A stretch of 64,000 nucleotides of DNA, taken from NCBI GenBank assembly GCA_012295275.1, contig CM022667.1, positions 11,583,538 to 11,647,537 on the forward strand, given 5' to 3'. The stretch is from Chrysomallon squamiferum (lineage: Eukaryota > Mollusca > Gastropoda > Neomphalida > Peltospiridae). Shown here piece after piece: positions 11,880 through 24,199 of this stretch. The number at the start of each line of letters is the position of its first letter. Positions within the stretch are counted from its first letter, which is position 1. A program made the translations under genes and the position numbers. The notes under the pieces are model-generated. The model was not told where the DNA came from, searched no databases, and saw only the letters and a program-made list of their open reading frames with translations.

Positions 11880-12270
11880 TATTTCTTTCTCAGCAAGATA
11901 ATAATAATAAAATATCCTTGGTTGCTAATCAAAAAGGTTTCCTCAAACATATGACAAATAAAAAATAATAATAATAAAAAATAAAGAATAAATAAATAAA
12001 AAATAAATAAAAAACAAAAAACATAAGAAAATAATAAATATATAAGTAATAAATAACAATTAAATTAAAAAAAAAAAGATAGATAGATAGATAGATAAAT
12101 AAATAAATAAACAAATAAATAAATAAATATTAATAACAGCGATAACGAATGAATAACGATGATGATGCTAATAATGATGATGCAATACTAATAAGTGTTA
12201 TATTATAAATTAACAAATAGTACGAACGAATAAACAGTCAAAAATAAAAAAAAAATACATAAATAAATAA
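11880..12270. repeat. AAAT/GATA-rich low-complexity tract
   Basis: AAAT and GATA short repeats. Next to it, 12245-12530 resembles 16200-16440 (TTTATTCAA..AAATA..AAGTCA..TTCAC), suggesting another low-copy interspersed repeat. Confidence 0.5.
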
Positions 12271-12724
12271 AATAGTTTATTTGCTTTTACTTTATTCAAG
12301 AAATAAGAAGTCAGTTTCACAGCGGTTTTCCACAAATTTTCTTTTCTGATATAACGGGACTAACGTCGACTCATATTTTGCTTTTTTGTGATTAGTTTTA
12401 CACAATCTTCCACGTCCAGGTTTGTGCTTATTTTGTTTTCCATTTTTCAAACTGGACGTGTTCACTACTCTTTCAAACAAAACTGTTTTCCATCTTTTTA
12501 TCTTAGACCTATATAAAGAAAACCCTATCGTACTTAAAAAAGAAAAAGAAGTAATAGTTGTAGTATTAGATTAGTAGCAGCACTAGTAGTAGTAGTTGTT
12601 TAAGTTACTACTAGTAGTAGCAGTAGTGGTCGGAGTGGTACTAATGGAATAACACTGCTGTAAAGTAGATGAAGTAGTAGTAGTTGTAGATAAATATTTA
12701 TGTTTCTATTTCTGTCTATATTTT

Positions 12725-12897
12725 CCTTAATGTAATCACCAACAGCTGCGTTTTTTTTCTTCTGTGTCCAGTACAATCAGTCTTGAACCTATCTGACTGG
12801 AGGCGACACGTGCTGAAGACAATATTTTTTCATCGATGAACAATTAGAAACATAGACTGAGTTTATATAAACCAGTCTTTCCATTGGAGAGAAACCT
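12725..12897 (-). pseudogene. Decayed first CTLD exon
   Basis: Similar on the minus strand to the 186-bp exon of the intact lectins (SQIGSRLIVLDTEE, then a disrupted end). The first family cysteine is changed to serine. An extra A in an A-run shifts frame after the LDTEE motif, other cysteines are lost, and the GT donor is gone. It is therefore not usable as an exon. Confidence 0.7.
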
Positions 12898-13370
12898 GAC
12901 AATTTAATAACAATGTTCAGTTGTTCTTAATTATATTTTATATTCTGTCAAAATGCAACATTTAAGCAATCAATATGAAGAATATTTTCTATATATTTGA
13001 CGAATTAATATATTATACATGTTATGTGTGTTTGACAAGTCAGTACATTGCATATATTGTATTTGGTTTAAAAGGTATTATATCATTCGCTGCTACTTTA
13101 TAATTTACTTCATATAATTCAGGATAATACTTGCCTGAAAACGCTATAAACTTAATAAGATAGAAATCATATGGAGGTATATCATGAAAACAAAAAAAAA
13201 ACACAGAAAAAGTAACCCGTCAATATGAAATATTTACATAGATACATTCATACGTGCGTAGGTTCATACGTCAAACATACATGCTGGTTTAAAAAATAAG
13301 TAGATGTAAAATGAGTTAAGACTTAAGTTGTGCATTAAAAATTAAAGACACTGTAGCAACGTTTCATGTT

Positions 13371-13384
13371 AAATCGATGTGAAT
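13371..13384 (+). promoter_or_regulatory. Candidate TCGATGTGAATCGA promoter motif
   Basis: A 14-base near-palindrome about 110 bases before the start codon of the lectin gene at 13491. Related blocks lie upstream of the two signal exons near 8370 and 9132. A regulatory role is inference. Confidence 0.25.
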
Positions 13385-13490
13385 CGATGCACTGCTTGGG
13401 GATATTTTGACTTACAATGAGTTCAAACATTGATATTTATTACGACCTGTTCACTTCGTCGTTTTCTTCACTAAAATTTATTTGGACAAA

Positions 13491-15586
13491 ATGCAAAACA
13501 CTTTCCTCCAGTTTGTGCTGTTGTCAGCTGTCTTCGTGTGTTCGAAAACGGCAGACAGGTATGTATAAATAAACATACGTACGCTTTTTATTTTATATTG
13601 AAACAGAATAACAGTGTGGATGTGTGCGTAAGTTAGATAGACAAATAGATAGACATGATAAATGAGTGGATGAACTGATAGAAGGATAAATAGACTAATA
13701 CACTGATACATAGACAGATTGAAATCATCATTTCAATTATATCTTACTAAATGTCACTATTTAATACAAGTAATGAAAATAGTTCTATTTTACTGTCATT
13801 AAAGTTGCATTGGCACCAGATGGATTTGGATTGCCAAAGAAAAATATGATAACATCACTGCACCTAACACTGAAATATACGGAGCCACTGGCGTCAAGAC
13901 CATGATGCACTGTGGCTCTGACTGCACCAAGAATCCAGCATGTTTTTCGTTTGCCTACAACAACGGAAAATGTCTCCATTATTCTGTGAGGTTTGGTACT
14001 TACGTCAGTACGTCTTATGCAGCAAACTGGAAACACTATTACATTTCTACAGGTAACAGACTAAAATTGATCTTCGTATAATAATAATAATAATCTGACT
14101 TTTATCTTTCAGTGGTAACAGTCTGAATCTTGTATTTTGCTTGGCAACAATGTTATTTGAATGTCTAGCTCTATATACTAGCTGTTTGAATTTGATCTTT
14201 GAATAACAACATCTTCAATTTCACCTTTTTATGGCAACAGCTAAATTTGTATCTTTGTATGGTAGGGAAATGAATTTTATGTTTCTATCGTAACAGTATG
14301 TATTTTACATTGTATTGTAATCGTTTGATTTTTTTTTTTTTTTTTTTTGGATTTTATTGGGATAACGGCGGTAACGATGTGTGCATAATTATGTATATAA
14401 AATTAATATTGTAGTGAATGTTATATAGTTGTTTTCGTTTCATAGGTGTCTGTCCGACTGATGAGGGTTTCGTGTTTTTGGGAACACTGTGCTTCAAGTT
14501 GTCTGAAGATCGTAAAACATTTGCTGATGCACGTGTTGCTTGCGGCCAGATGGGATCAAGACTGATCGTGTTAGACACGGATGAAAAAAACAAAATTCTG
14601 TCGCGCTACCTTTCAAACATAGGTGTGTCTGCTGTCTTCTTATTTCTCTTTTTATTTAATTATTTATTTATGTGTTTGTTTTATGTGATCTGTTTTGAAT
14701 AGAGAAAAATAAATTTAAATGAGTGAATGAATGAATGGTTTAAAGAAACAAATAAATCGTAGAGAACAAAAAAAATACAATTTTTCTACTACTACTTCCA
14801 CTACTACTCTCTCTGTCACAACTACTATTGCTATTATAACTAATACTACTATTTTTACTACTACTTTTGGTATTATTACTATTAATACTACTTTTAGTAT
14901 CATCACTATTACTACTACAACTACTACGACAACAATGACTGCCACCACCACTACTACTACTACTTTTTTCTGTTACTGCTATGAATACGAAAACTAGTAC
15001 CACTTGAACTACTGCAGTGAAATCTCTTTATAATCACTTTTTGGGTAAACCTACAACAGCAGATTTTCTCTGTTATCAAAAATAAATTAATCCCAAGCAA
15101 TTCATTCTGCCTCAGATTTCATGAACAAAAATTATATTTTCCCTGGCAGTTATTCACTTTGGAAAGCTCTGCAGTGAATGCTTTTTAGTAACTACTCCCA
15201 CTACAGCAATACCTCTGCTACTATTACTATTAACCCTGCTTCCACTTCTACTTGTTTTCCTGCATCTGTCTCTGCTACTGCTGCTTCATCGTTATTGTTA
15301 CTCCTATACCACCGCTACTACTGCTATTACTATTACTACATTTACATTCATTTGTTTTACAGGGACAAATCTTGACATGTTTTACATCGGACTAACTGAT
15401 GAAGTTTCGGAGCAAATATATGTGTGGGAGAATGGCAAAGAAGCCATTTATAAAAATTGGAATTTACATGAACCTGATAAAGTAGATTATGAAGACTGCA
15501 TTGTATTTTTATCCGATGTAAGCAAATGGGCTGATATTAAATGTCTATTAAGTAAAAATTACATGTGTGAAAAACCACTGAATTAA
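13491..15586 (+). CDS. Secreted PAN/apple plus C-type lectin protein (complete)
   Basis: Exons 13491-13558 (68 bp), 13805-14052 (248), 14446-14622 (177), 15363-15586 (224) join in phases 2, 1, 1 to 238 residues. Residues 1-21 are a signal peptide (MQNTFLQFVLLSAVFVC). The PAN/apple domain spans 24-105, with cysteines 24, 59, 63, 69 and 79 and an NWKHYYIST end. The CTLD spans 107-236: VCPTDEGFVFLG, LCFKL, RVACGQMGSRLIVLD, FYIGLTDEV, VWENG, KNW, HEPD, YEDC, KWADIKC, NYMCEKP. The EPN triplet is EPD here and WND is WAD, so ligand choice may differ from the neighbouring EPN members. The start codon gives the only signal-peptide frame and is matched by its paralogues. A poly(A) signal is at 15683-15688. 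All splice sites are canonical. Confidence 0.9.
14775..14970. repeat. ACT-rich imperfect microsatellite in lectin intron 3
   Basis: ACT and related triplets within the 740-base intron; open on both strands but not coding. A second ACT-like patch lies at 15190-15345. Confidence 0.7.
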
Positions 15587-15682
15587 TTGTAAGAACCCGA
15601 CAAGCCACTGAAAAAAAAAAAAAAACATCTCTTCAAGCAGATTTTCTTCGACTTATATGAGAATTGTAATGCAGGTCAGTTA

Positions 15683-15688
15683 AATAAA
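15683..15688 (+). promoter_or_regulatory. Poly(A) signal AATAAA
   Basis: Hexamer about 97 bases past the stop codon of the lectin gene. Confidence 0.55.
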
Positions 15689-15699
15689 TAAACTGAAAA

Positions 15700-16690
15700 A
15701 CAATTCTTCTTTAGTTGTATTTTTATTGTTTGTGATGTGTTTGTATTTGTCACATTCTTTTATTTCTGTGCAGTTTGCTTGCAGTCTTAGTACTGAATTC
15801 TGAACAGTTTCAGTTTGTTGTGGTGTACTCAGATCCCTTTAATGACTAAACTGGCTGTTTAAATTTAATACAGTATTTATTTATTTATTTATTTATTTAT
15901 TACCGTTCTTTTCACCGGTCATATTTTATTTTAATCCCTTCGATGTTGGTTAAGTCTTCTAGGAAATAATCATCATTCAATATCTGTAACTACATCTCAT
16001 TTGCTTATTATTTTTCTTGCTGCTAATGTTCTTTGTCTAAATATTATTATTGTTGTTCTTGCTGTCAGTTTAATTGTTCAAAATATTGCGGTTATAAGCA
16101 TCTGTAAATATATCAAAAGAAAAAAGAATGAAAGAATCAAGAAATGACTGAATGAATGTTGTTGATAATGAGAATTACATTTTTTATTTTCAAATAGCAC
16201 GGTCGTATAGATAAATAAAACAAACAAATAAACAAACAAACAAATAAATAAACAAACAAATAATTTATTTAGTTTTGTTTATTCAACAAATATCAAGTCA
16301 ACTTCACAAGAGTTTATCACAAATATATTTGACTGAAAGTGTACAATTAATATCACCCCACATTTTGCTTGTTAGAATTAATGTTATGCGCGGAAGCTGG
16401 TAATTTAAAAATACATATATTAAAAAAAGAAATCAAAAACATCTATCGTACAAACTACACAGCATCATTTAACTAAGAAATATATAAATATTTACAACTG
16501 CATTTCTTATTGGTAAAAACTGTGTCTTCGTGTGTGTGTGTGTGTGTGTGTGTGTGTTTAACTTTTAAATCTATCTAATTAGTTAAATGCAAATAGCAAA
16601 AATGTATAATACTAAATACTAAATAGTAGCATACTTTGCCGAAGAATGTAAACATCCTCTAAGATTTATATTTTAGACGTATAGATGTTA
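15700..16690. other. Non-coding AT-rich stretch
   Basis: Contains ATTT and AAAT/AAAC runs and a GT run (16530-16556). The segment 16200-16440 resembles 12245-12530. No gene is supported. Confidence 0.5.
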
Positions 16691-18680
16691 TATTACTCAC
16701 TGGGACATCTGATCTGAAGGGAAAAATAAATAGTTTTAACCTTGTGTCGTATTCCGCTGTGGCTACGGTTTAACAGAAAACAGAATATTCGAAAGAAAAA
16801 AATCAATCGATCCCGAAAAATAACCGATGTGTGACATGCTGAAACAATATTTTGTTTGAGAATTAATCATCCAAAGCGACAAAATTTTATTAAATATTCA
16901 CAGACGACTAGATTTGTTCCTCTGGGAAAATTAAATTATTTAATGTTTAGTCAGCTTGACAGTAAATCATCCAAAGTGACAAAATTTTATTAAATATTCA
17001 CAGACGACAAGGATTGTTCCACTGGGAAAATCAACTTTATTAACAAAAAATAATAATAATAGTAAAAATAATAATAAAAAAAAATATATATATATATAAA
17101 TAAATTATTTTCTCAAGTCAATGTACAATATATTAGAAACAATTGTTCCTTGAATCAATATCTTTCTGTATTTATATAAGACTAAAATAATCAATATGTA
17201 AACTGATATTCACAATATATACATTTTAAAAAAAGAAAGAAAAAAAGTGAAAAACCATCTATCGTACACACTCACCTACAGTTCTCTCTACTATTACATC
17301 GACCTGTCTTAATTTTAAACACTGAAATGTAAATAAGTTTATAAGTTTGTATATCTTTAGAATATTTGGTTGTTGTTTTTGTTGTTGTTGTAATGCATAA
17401 ATATAGGGAGTTTTTAGATTTGTTTGTTCTTTTGCTCTTTAATTAAACAGCATCAATATAATTTGTTTACAACTGCAATTTGTGCTGGTAAAAATTGTCT
17501 CAATATATTAACTTTTAAATATACCTAAAGGCAAATAGCAAAAATGTATAATAATAAATACTAAATAGTAGTATACCAAATAATAATAATAATAACAACA
17601 ATAACAACACTAACAACTCCTCCTTAAACAAAATAAGATAATGATTTCTCCTCCTACGAAAATTATTTCGAAATAAAAAAAATAAAAATTTTGGGGGAAA
17701 TAATGGCTATACAGAAATGTCATGGGCAATTGATTTTGATTAGTTAAAAACAGTAGATTACTATTCGAAACGAATGCGCGACTTTTTATACACGTTTTTG
17801 TGTCTGACGTTTGGTATTAGTACAGATTATTCGTAATACCTTATAATCCCATTTAATGTCAGGAAAATACAGCTAGCTGTGTGGTTAGTGGTAAATGGTT
17901 GCAGGGGAGGCAATGGCCGAAGGGAATTAACTCTAGTTTACTTTCGACAATAACATCTACGACAACTACTTGTTTATTCGCTGCTATACAAATTTGTTAG
18001 ATTTTTATCATGTTTGCGTACACTTCTCACGAACTAAGCAACAAAAATCGATAGTTTTCTGATAGCCATATTGCACTATGTTTTCAATATGGGTTGTTAT
18101 TATTGTTATTATTATTTTTTTTTAATATTCTCAGTCTTTGAACTCAAAATTTTGCCAAGCAATGAATATGCGTGCCTTTATAATGAAATACAGGCATGGC
18201 CAGGGTTAGGCTTACATGTAATGAGGTAAAAAGTTGTAAGCTTTAGTAAACTTCATTGAAAACTTACAAGTTTTAACAGAGAATAATACAAGTATAATAA
18301 CTGAACTGTTAAAATATTAGAGACCATGTCACTTACACGCTAAACTGTAGCTTTTTAAAATTATACTTAAACACAGCGCTGACGTAGCTTACTCTGTTAG
18401 AACATTTCCATTTCCATTTCCAGCCAAAGTTGAGCTTTCAATATTTTTCCAAGCCACAGTTATTTATTTCTTTATATTGAAACATCAGAACTAACCACCA
18501 TATCATGTACCTCCCCTCTTAAGTAATCTTGTATCCGCCCTATTATCGATTTAGTAGCTTTTGTTGTTACGTATCCTTTTTCAGTTCTTTATTTATGATA
18601 TCTCCTACTGGTGTCACATGAATGCAAGAAAAACACGTTTCATTAAACGTTTTTAAAAATTAAACACCAAAATTACAGTT
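16690..18680 (+). repeat. Longest copy of interspersed repeat A-B
   Basis: Segment A (16690-17600) recurs at 24200-25240 (+) and, in part, at 31430-31950 (-) and 3100-3350 (-). Segment B (17690-18680) recurs at 11041-11700 (-), 31120-31350 (-) and 2880-2935 (-). Segment A contains an internal direct duplication of a block ending in ATATTCACAGACGAC (near 16880 and 16975). No reverse transcriptase, transposase or long open frame is visible, so it is probably a non-autonomous or decayed element. The ends cannot be fixed without alignment. Confidence 0.65.
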
Positions 18681-18689
18681 TTCAATTAG

Positions 18690-18844
18690 TGTGGTAAGCA
18701 CATAGTTATTACATGCAGTACACCGCATCAGAATCGTTTCTGTTTCTTCCTGTTTTGGTTATGTTGTCGTTGTTGTTGTTGTTATGTTGTCGTTGTTGTT
18801 GTTGATGATGTTTTTGTCGTTGTTATTAATAGTATTATTATTAA

Positions 18845-18897
<53 letters not shown>

Positions 18898-19480
18898 TTC
18901 TGTTTATTATTATTTTTACGTCATATATTTTAGTATCTGTTTTGTTATATTTTTTATGTTGCTGTTGCCGGTGGGTTTGTTCAAGTCGTTTATCTCGTTT
19001 TTGTTGTTGCCGTTGTTGCTGCCGTCGTTATTTTATTGTTTTTCTTCTTCTTTTTTTTTTTTTTTTTGTCGTGCAGTAAATGTTTCTTCTGTTGTTGTTG
19101 GGGCGGTTCAGTGTAAAAATAGTAGTTCTTGATATGACTGTTTGGAAGGTGTAGTATTTGTGGAGTAGTATTGGTAATAATGATCGTATTAGTAGTTGAT
19201 TTTGCTGGTGTGTCTGTAGTAGAAGTTGTTGTAATAGCTCTAGTAGTGATACAATAATAATAATAATAATAATAATAGCAGTCGTAGTAAGTGTGAAAGT
19301 AGTAAATGTACTTGTACTAGTAGTTTAATAGTTCTAGTAATAGTTGTAGTAGTAACATTAGTAGTAGCAGTAGTTTTTGCTGTTGTTGTAATTGTTTTAG
19401 TAGTAGTAGTAGTAGTAAGAATACTTTTTTAGGAATAGTAGTAGCTGTTGTTGTTGTTGGATTAATTCTGTTTAAAATAA
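18690..19480. other. TAG/TTG microsatellites and a low-copy repeat
   Basis: A TAG run occupies 18846-18897. The stretch 19110-19260 (GACTGTTTGG..GGTGTAGTATTTGTGG) matches 33040-33180 in direct orientation. No gene is seen. Confidence 0.55.
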
Positions 19481-19484
19481 ATAC

Positions 19485-19625
19485 TTCGTGCTAGGCAGTG
19501 TCTGTCTGTATTTGGTTCGGATTAAATACGACAGATTCGAACCCAGGCCTTCGACTTCAGACACTGTGTTTTGTGGTCTTTTGATAAGATCAGTGTCACT
19601 AGCCTAAAGACTGTCAACACCCATT
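19485..19625 (-). repeat. SINE-like repeat, copy b
   Basis: The minus strand has GGGTTCGAATCTG, a good B box, about 55 bases after a TAGTGACACTGA block that resembles an A box. It is related to the copies at 1648-1800 and 21895-22040. Confidence 0.55.
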
Positions 19626-19916
19626 GCACCCTGACATACTATACAGTGATTTTGTGTTAGAGATGCAGAAATGATCAATGAAATATTTTATAAAAGGAAA
19701 TCAGTATCGCTTTGGTTATTTATTCAAATGTATGCAGTTTCGTAGCCACTGAAAGGATTAAATAAGTTTGTAATAAAAGACAGAGAAATTAAAATTACAT
19801 AAGGAACACTGAAATATCACTCTTCCAGTTGCTTTCAAAAAACGTTTATTAGTTTAAATAAGATATGACACATATAAATAATAGTTGTTCTTGCTCTTCT
19901 ATACATATACATATAG

Positions 19917-20052
<136 letters not shown>

Positions 20053-20281
20053 TGTGTTACAACAATATCTCAAATTCTTACGTTAAGTTATTATTAAATA
20101 AAATTAAGTCAAGAGAAATTAATCGGAATTCTCGTAAATCTCAAAAAAATCATAGTAAAATTAATTGTGTCACTGTGATACAGAGTGAACCCAGCTTTAA
20201 TCTGTGTCGTTTCAAAACTCTTTGACTACTGCGAGGTTTAGCGATACAGAGTATCACACTGATTTCTGACAGTACCCAAAA

Positions 20282-20706
20282 TCACATTGGTTTCTCACAA
20301 ATGTACATTTGTCTTCGAAAACAGCCAGCTTTAAGCCATGTGTTCCCAGGAACATGTAAGAGAACACATTGCTTGTCTTCAGTACTATTATTGTGAGGTT
20401 CACCTTCTGCCCAGCTGAAAAACGCTGCGACCAATCCGCTCTCCCAAAGATAATGGTCTTGTTCATATGTTTGCGTCAGACCGATGTATAAGTATTTATT
20501 TATGTCTGAATAACAACAACAATAATTCTAATTTAAGAACAACAATAATAATAATAATAATAATAATAACAAGAAAGCAACAACAACAGTAATAATAAGA
20601 CGAAGAATGTAAAGCTAATACGTTTCTTTACAATGAAACGAGATGCTATGTAAAATTTAGAAAAATGTATTTTCTTATTTTCTTCTTCTTCTTCTTCTTT
20701 TTATTA

Positions 20707-20748
<42 letters not shown>

Positions 20749-20769
20749 AATATATATAGATAGATAGAT

Positions 20770-20848
<79 letters not shown>

Positions 20849-21274
20849 TTTTTAATGTACGTCAGTATTTAAATTCCTACCCATGGTTTTTGTAATGTAG
20901 TCACCAACAGCAGTGTTTTTCTCTTCTGTGTCCAGTACAATCAGTCTTGAACCTGTCTGACTGCAGGCGTCACGTGCTTTGAGATATGTTTTCTGATCGC
21001 TGGACACTTTGAAACATAGATTCAGTTTGTCCAGATAAACAAACCCATCTCCCACTGGACAGGAACCTGCCAGGAAATGATAATAAGTTCTAAAAAGTTC
21101 TTAAAATAATCATTCGTTTTCATAATTAAGAATAGTACTTACAGTAAGGTAATATAGTTTCTGTTACAAGAGTAGTACTTTATTATTATCCTGTACCTGC
21201 GTGTTTATTTTATTTAAACTATCAATGCTGTTTATTATTATCACTAATCAGTTTACATATTTTATCTATGTATA

Positions 21275-21308
<34 letters not shown>

Positions 21309-21640
21309 CATATACATACATATGAATATATGTACCTGCACTTAGGTAAAAATGAGTCCAGCCAGGTGAAGTTGAATAGCTGCTTGAATTTATAAATCTC
21401 AAATAATGCAGACGACAAATTCCGTGGACGTTGTACGAAAACCAAACACAGGAAGAGTTACGTGTGCATCGTATCCCACAATCCACTGGTGATGTTATTC
21501 TTTCAGCAGAAGATATGAGAGCCTTGGTTATCTCAACATTCTCAAAACCAGGATTTTTAATCAAGATCGTTGTCTTGCTGCACCTGTGATAATAATAATA
21601 ATAGAAATAATAATTTTGTTTTAAAAATGTTACAAAATTA

Positions 21641-21714
<74 letters not shown>

Positions 21715-21847
21715 ATTGTTGTTGTTATTTTTATTATTATATCGTCAGATATAGTTAGCAATATGTAAAAACAGATATTACATACCTCTCGTTACCACGG
21801 GAACAGATTAAAAACGCTACCAACAAAATAAATGGTGCGTAATGCAT
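20282..21847 (-). CDS. Secreted PAN/apple plus C-type lectin protein (complete)
   Basis: Minus-strand exons 21847-21786 (62 bp), 21583-21336 (248), 21066-20881 (186), 20505-20282 (224) join in phases 2, 1, 1 to 239 residues. The signal peptide is MHYAPFILLVAFLICS. The PAN/apple domain is about 22-104 (CGIRCTRNSSCVWFSYN, GICRLHYLRF). The CTLD has SCPVGDGFVYLD, ACSQTGSRLIVLDTEE, YIGLTQTY, LWESG, FFSWAEGEPH, EDKQC, NTWLKAGC and MYICEKPM. EPN is EPH, a two-residue insertion precedes the cysteine after ED, and the WND acid is replaced by K, so classic Ca2+-dependent mannose binding is doubtful. The last exon has no internal ATG in frame and is easily missed; its frame is fixed by the acceptor and the family motifs. 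Introns hold GATA, TA and TTA arrays. Confidence 0.85.
20708..20848. repeat. TA array followed by GATA array
   Basis: A TA run (20708-20745) then GATA repeats (20757-20848) within lectin intron 3. Confidence 0.95.
21640..21740. repeat. TTA/TTG array in lectin intron 1
   Basis: TTA repeats followed by TTG repeats, between the signal and PAN exons. Confidence 0.9.
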
Positions 21848-21894
21848 CTCAACCGAATTTCAACGAAACTCAACCAAACTGATCAGTATAATAA

Positions 21895-22040
21895 TTCGTA
21901 GTACGCAGTGTGTATCTGTATTTGGTTCCGATTAAAAACTGTTAATATTTCCAGCAGAAGCAAGTTCGAGTTCAGGAGCTCTCGACGTCAGACAGTATGT
22001 TTTGTGTTGTATTAATAAGAACGTTGTCAAACAGCTGAAA
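21895..22040 (-). repeat. SINE-like repeat, copy c
   Basis: Closest to the copy at 1648-1800; shares TTTGACAACGTTCTTATTAA and the ACAGATACACACTGC tail on the minus strand. It sits 50 bases upstream of the lectin start codon and may overlap that gene's promoter. Confidence 0.55.
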
Positions 22041-22656
22041 ACAGAGAGGGCCAACATGTTATTTAATTTATGTTGTTGTTTCTTGTTTTTTATTTCGTGT
22101 GAAAAACATACTGACAAATAATCAATGAAATATTACAAAATACATTTCAATATCGATGGATCTAATCATTTATTTATTTATAATATGTGTTTCCATACAG
22201 GAGTAAATATATTATTAAAAATAAAATTACACAGAAGATTAAAAATTAATTAGCAACATGTTTTAATGTTGATTGGTTTTCAAGTGTTGACATTGCAATG
22301 CTGCATTTGTGATTTGAAAGCATCGATTCTGACATAAACACTGACACGTGGAAAAAGCGTCACATAATAGGCCGAAAACACGTGTTTTTTATTTTTCACG
22401 TGAAATCCGCGATAATCTGCACAAATGTCAAATGTTAACCACTTGTTTATTCTTCATAAAAATATGAAATCTAAACTCAAAATCCCATTCTAGAACAATA
22501 CTCCTACTACAGCTATTACTACTGCTACTGCAACTGCTATTATTACTTCTGCTACTGCCTCTACTTCTGTTTCAACTACTACTACTACTACTACTACTGC
22601 AGCTAAAATTTCTTCTAACACCAGTTTTACTGTAGTTATTATTATTTATTGTACAG

Positions 22657-22705
22657 CGTTAAATTCAGGTATATTCTATATCGGCCTAACTCCCATTCTA
22701 GAACA
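22657..22705 (+). pseudogene. Truncated CTLD exon stub 1
   Basis: After a TTGTACAG acceptor the frame reads LNSGIFYIGLTPILEQL and stops; only the first strand of the lectin exon remains. It is part of a roughly 220-base direct duplication with the next stub (shared CCCATTCTAGAACAA and ACT-rich DNA). Confidence 0.6.
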
Positions 22706-22876
22706 ACTATAATAATACTCCTACTACAACTATTACTATTGCTACTGCAACTGCTATTATTACTTCTCCTACTACCTCTACTGTTACTTGAGCTACCACT
22801 ACCATTACTACTACTGCAGCTACAATATATATTAATACCATTTCTGTTACTGTAGCTATTATTATTTATTGTACAG

Positions 22877-22945
22877 TGTTATGTTCAGGTATGTTTTATA
22901 TCGGCCTAACTCAAAAAGATGAGTTAATCTGGGAGAACTGTGTTA
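22877..22945 (+). pseudogene. Truncated CTLD exon stub 2
   Basis: After a TTGTACAG acceptor it reads VLCSGMFYIGLTQKDELIW, then ENCVI, matching the FYIGL and WENG strands of the lectin exon. It runs into TTA and ACT repeats and the minisatellite, without the EPN, EDC or CEKP parts. It is a dead copy. Confidence 0.65.
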
Positions 22946-22999
22946 TATTTTATTTCTTAATGCTGTTATTCTTTTTATTATTATTATTGTTGTTCACTG

Positions 23000-24186
23000 C
23001 TATCCCTACTACTACTGTTTGTAATTACGTTAGTGTTGTCCCTACTACTACTGTTTGTAAGTACGTTAGTGTTGTCCCTACTACTACTGTTTGTAATTAC
23101 GTTAGTGTTGTCCCTACTACTACTGTTTGTAGTACGTTAGTGTTGTCCCTACTACTACTGTTTGTAATTACGTTAGTGTTGTCCCTACTACTACTGTTTG
23201 TAATTACGTTAGTGTTGTCCCTACTACTACTGTTTGTAATTACGTTAGTGTTGTCCCTACTACTACTGTTTGTAATTACGTTAGTGTTATCCCTACTGCT
23301 ACTGTTTCTACTTACGTTAGTGTTGTCCCTACTGCTACTGTTTGTAATTACGTTAGTGTTATCCCTACTACTACTGTTTGTAATTACGTTAGTGTTGTCC
23401 CTACTACTACTGTTTGTAATTACGTTAGTGTTGTCCCTACTACTACTGTTTGTAATTACGTTAGTGTTGTCCCTACTGCTACTGTTTGTAATTACGTTAG
23501 TGTTGTCCCTACTACTACTGTTTGTAATTACGTTAGTGTTGTCCCTACTACTACTGTTTGTAATTACGTTAGTGTTATCCCTACTACTACTTTTTGTAAT
23601 TACGTTAGTGTTGTCCCTACTACTACTGTTTGTAATTACGTTAGTGTTGTCCCTACTACTACTGTTTGTAATTACGTTAGTGTTGTCCCTACTGCTACTG
23701 TTTGTAATTACGTTAGTGTTGTCCCTACTACTACTGTTTGTAATTACGTTAGTGTTGTCCCTACTACTACTGTTTGTAATTACGTTAGTGTTGTCCCTAC
23801 TGCTACTGTTTGTAATTACGTTAGTGTTGTCCCTACTACTACTGTTTGTAATTACGTTAGTGTTGTACCTACTACTACTGTTTGTAATTACGTTAGTTCT
23901 ATCCCTACTGCTACTGTTTGTAATTACGTTAGTGTTGTCCCTACTGCTACTGTTTGTAATTACGTTAGTGTTGTCCCTACTGCTACTGTTTGTAATTACG
24001 TTAGTGTTGTCCCTATTACTACTGTTTGTAATTACGTTAGTGTTGTACCTACTACTACTGTTTGTAATTACGTTAGTGTTGTACCTACTACTACTGTTTG
24101 TAATTACGTTAGTGTTGTACCTACTACTACTGTTTGTAATTACGTTAGTGTTGTCCCTACTACTACTGTTTGTAATTACGTTAGTA
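23000..24186. repeat. 36-bp minisatellite, about 33 copies
   Basis: The unit contains GTTAGTGTTGTCCC, three or so CTA/CTG triplets, then GTTTGTAATTAC. Units are very similar, with recurring variants (CTACTGCTACTG versus CTACTACTACTG; GTCC versus GTAC or ATCC). One unit near 23130 is a base short, which shifts the reading frame. Because the period is 36, it stays open for about 430 codons (LVLSLLLLFVIT repeated), but there is no sign it is translated. Confidence 0.95.
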
Positions 24187-24199
24187 CAAGTGTTATATT

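Noticed and set aside
23000-24186. CRISPR-like array of regular repeats
   Set aside because: Units abut without unique spacers, and the DNA is eukaryotic with spliced genes. It is a minisatellite.
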